A stretch of DNA of 12,207 nt, from assembly GCF_022288825.1 (NCBI RefSeq), contig NZ_JAKOOW010000024.1, positions 8,803 through 21,009 of the forward strand, in the 5' to 3' direction. Positions 12,084 through 12,207 of this stretch are shown piece by piece. The notes beneath the pieces are model-generated. The model ran no database searches. It was given only the letters and a program-made list of their open reading frames with translations, and was not told the origin of the DNA. Each line of letters opens with the position of its first letter. Position 1 is the stretch's first letter. Position numbers and translations under genes: made by a program. Origin of the DNA: Kingella pumchi. Lineage in GTDB: Bacteria; Pseudomonadota; Gammaproteobacteria; Burkholderiales; Neisseriaceae.

Positions 12084-12207
12084 ACCTCTTGCGAAAATAT
12101 TCATCCCATCGCATTAACCAGTCCTGCAATCAGATTTACCCTTAACCCGAACCGTTTCCGCCTGTTGCGGTAAGGCAGCGACAAGATTTTGAATATCTTC
12201 AGCTTCC
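12083..12207 (-). mobile_element. End of an IS5-family insertion sequence (partial)
   Basis: The stretch GACCTCTTGCGAAAA just after the stop codon at 12081-12083 resembles IS5-family terminal repeats of Neisseria (AGACCTTTGCAAAA type). A transposase C-terminus follows 18 bp inside, on the minus strand. The boundary is approximate (about 12081-12084), and the rest of the element lies beyond the window. Confidence 0.7.
12101..12207 (-). CDS. IS5-family transposase, C-terminal fragment (runs off window)
   Basis: Reading the minus strand from the window edge gives 34 residues ending at TGA 12103-12101, including PYRNRRKRFGLRVNLIAGL. The YRNRR..RFGLR.NLIAG ending is typical of IS5-family DDE transposases of Neisseriaceae. 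The catalytic Asp/Glu residues lie outside the window, so whether the gene is intact cannot be judged. Confidence 0.75.
   Translation of the reverse strand, partial: KLKIFKILSLPYRNRRKRFGLRVNLIAGLVNAMG

Noticed and set aside
1..12207. tRNA, rRNA or riboswitch
   Set aside because: I saw no cloverleaf, rRNA core sequence or known riboswitch consensus; the strong secondary structures are all explained as DUS hairpins, REPs or the foldback element.

Overview
The window looks like chromosomal DNA from a member of the Neisseriaceae. It is GC-rich, and the 12-mer AGGCAGCCTGAA (reverse TTCAGGCTGCCT) recurs more than twenty times, often as inverted pairs just after stop codons. This is the DNA uptake sequence (DUS) in a non-meningococcal dialect, the type I associate with Kingella-, Simonsiella- or Eikenella-like relatives and some deep-branching Neisseria; I cannot fix the species. 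Most of the content is ordinary housekeeping. The less ordinary part is the repeat content: a 161-bp foldback element, a family of REP/REPIN repeats, mixed DUS dialects and an IS end.

Layout. 30-983 encodes a proline iminopeptidase. 1092-1646 and 1754-2344 are tandem paralogues for small secreted proteins with a Ca-loop-like motif. 2345-2855 has no gene but holds two DUS hairpins, two perfect DnaA boxes and a MITE-like foldback element, then dnaG (2856-4619). A perfect 18-bp DUS hairpin (4649-4690) separates dnaG from a convergent small membrane protein of the GlsB/YeaQ/YmgE type (minus strand, 4706-4948). A plus-strand cluster follows: YbaK-type aminoacyl-tRNA deacylase (5073-5552), a stand-alone TfoX N-terminal-domain protein (5589-5909) and a calcineurin-like metallophosphoesterase (5973-6713). 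6714-6991 holds a REPIN and a solitary REP. 6992-7687 is a secreted Sel1-repeat protein with lower GC than its neighbours; its stop codon lies in a second REPIN. mfd (7827-11333) carries a third REPIN inside its reading frame. 11487-12083 is an unrecognised protein running up to the end of an IS5-type insertion sequence that leaves the window.

The genes do not form one pathway. dnaG and mfd serve replication and transcription-coupled repair, ybaK translation quality control, and the secreted proteins act in the envelope. What ties the region together is repeat biology: DUSs act as probable terminators and even supply stop codons, GTAG-headed REPINs vary in sequence but keep their fold, and mfd changes codon style close to a REPIN flanked by DUSs of two dialects, suggesting a recombination joint.
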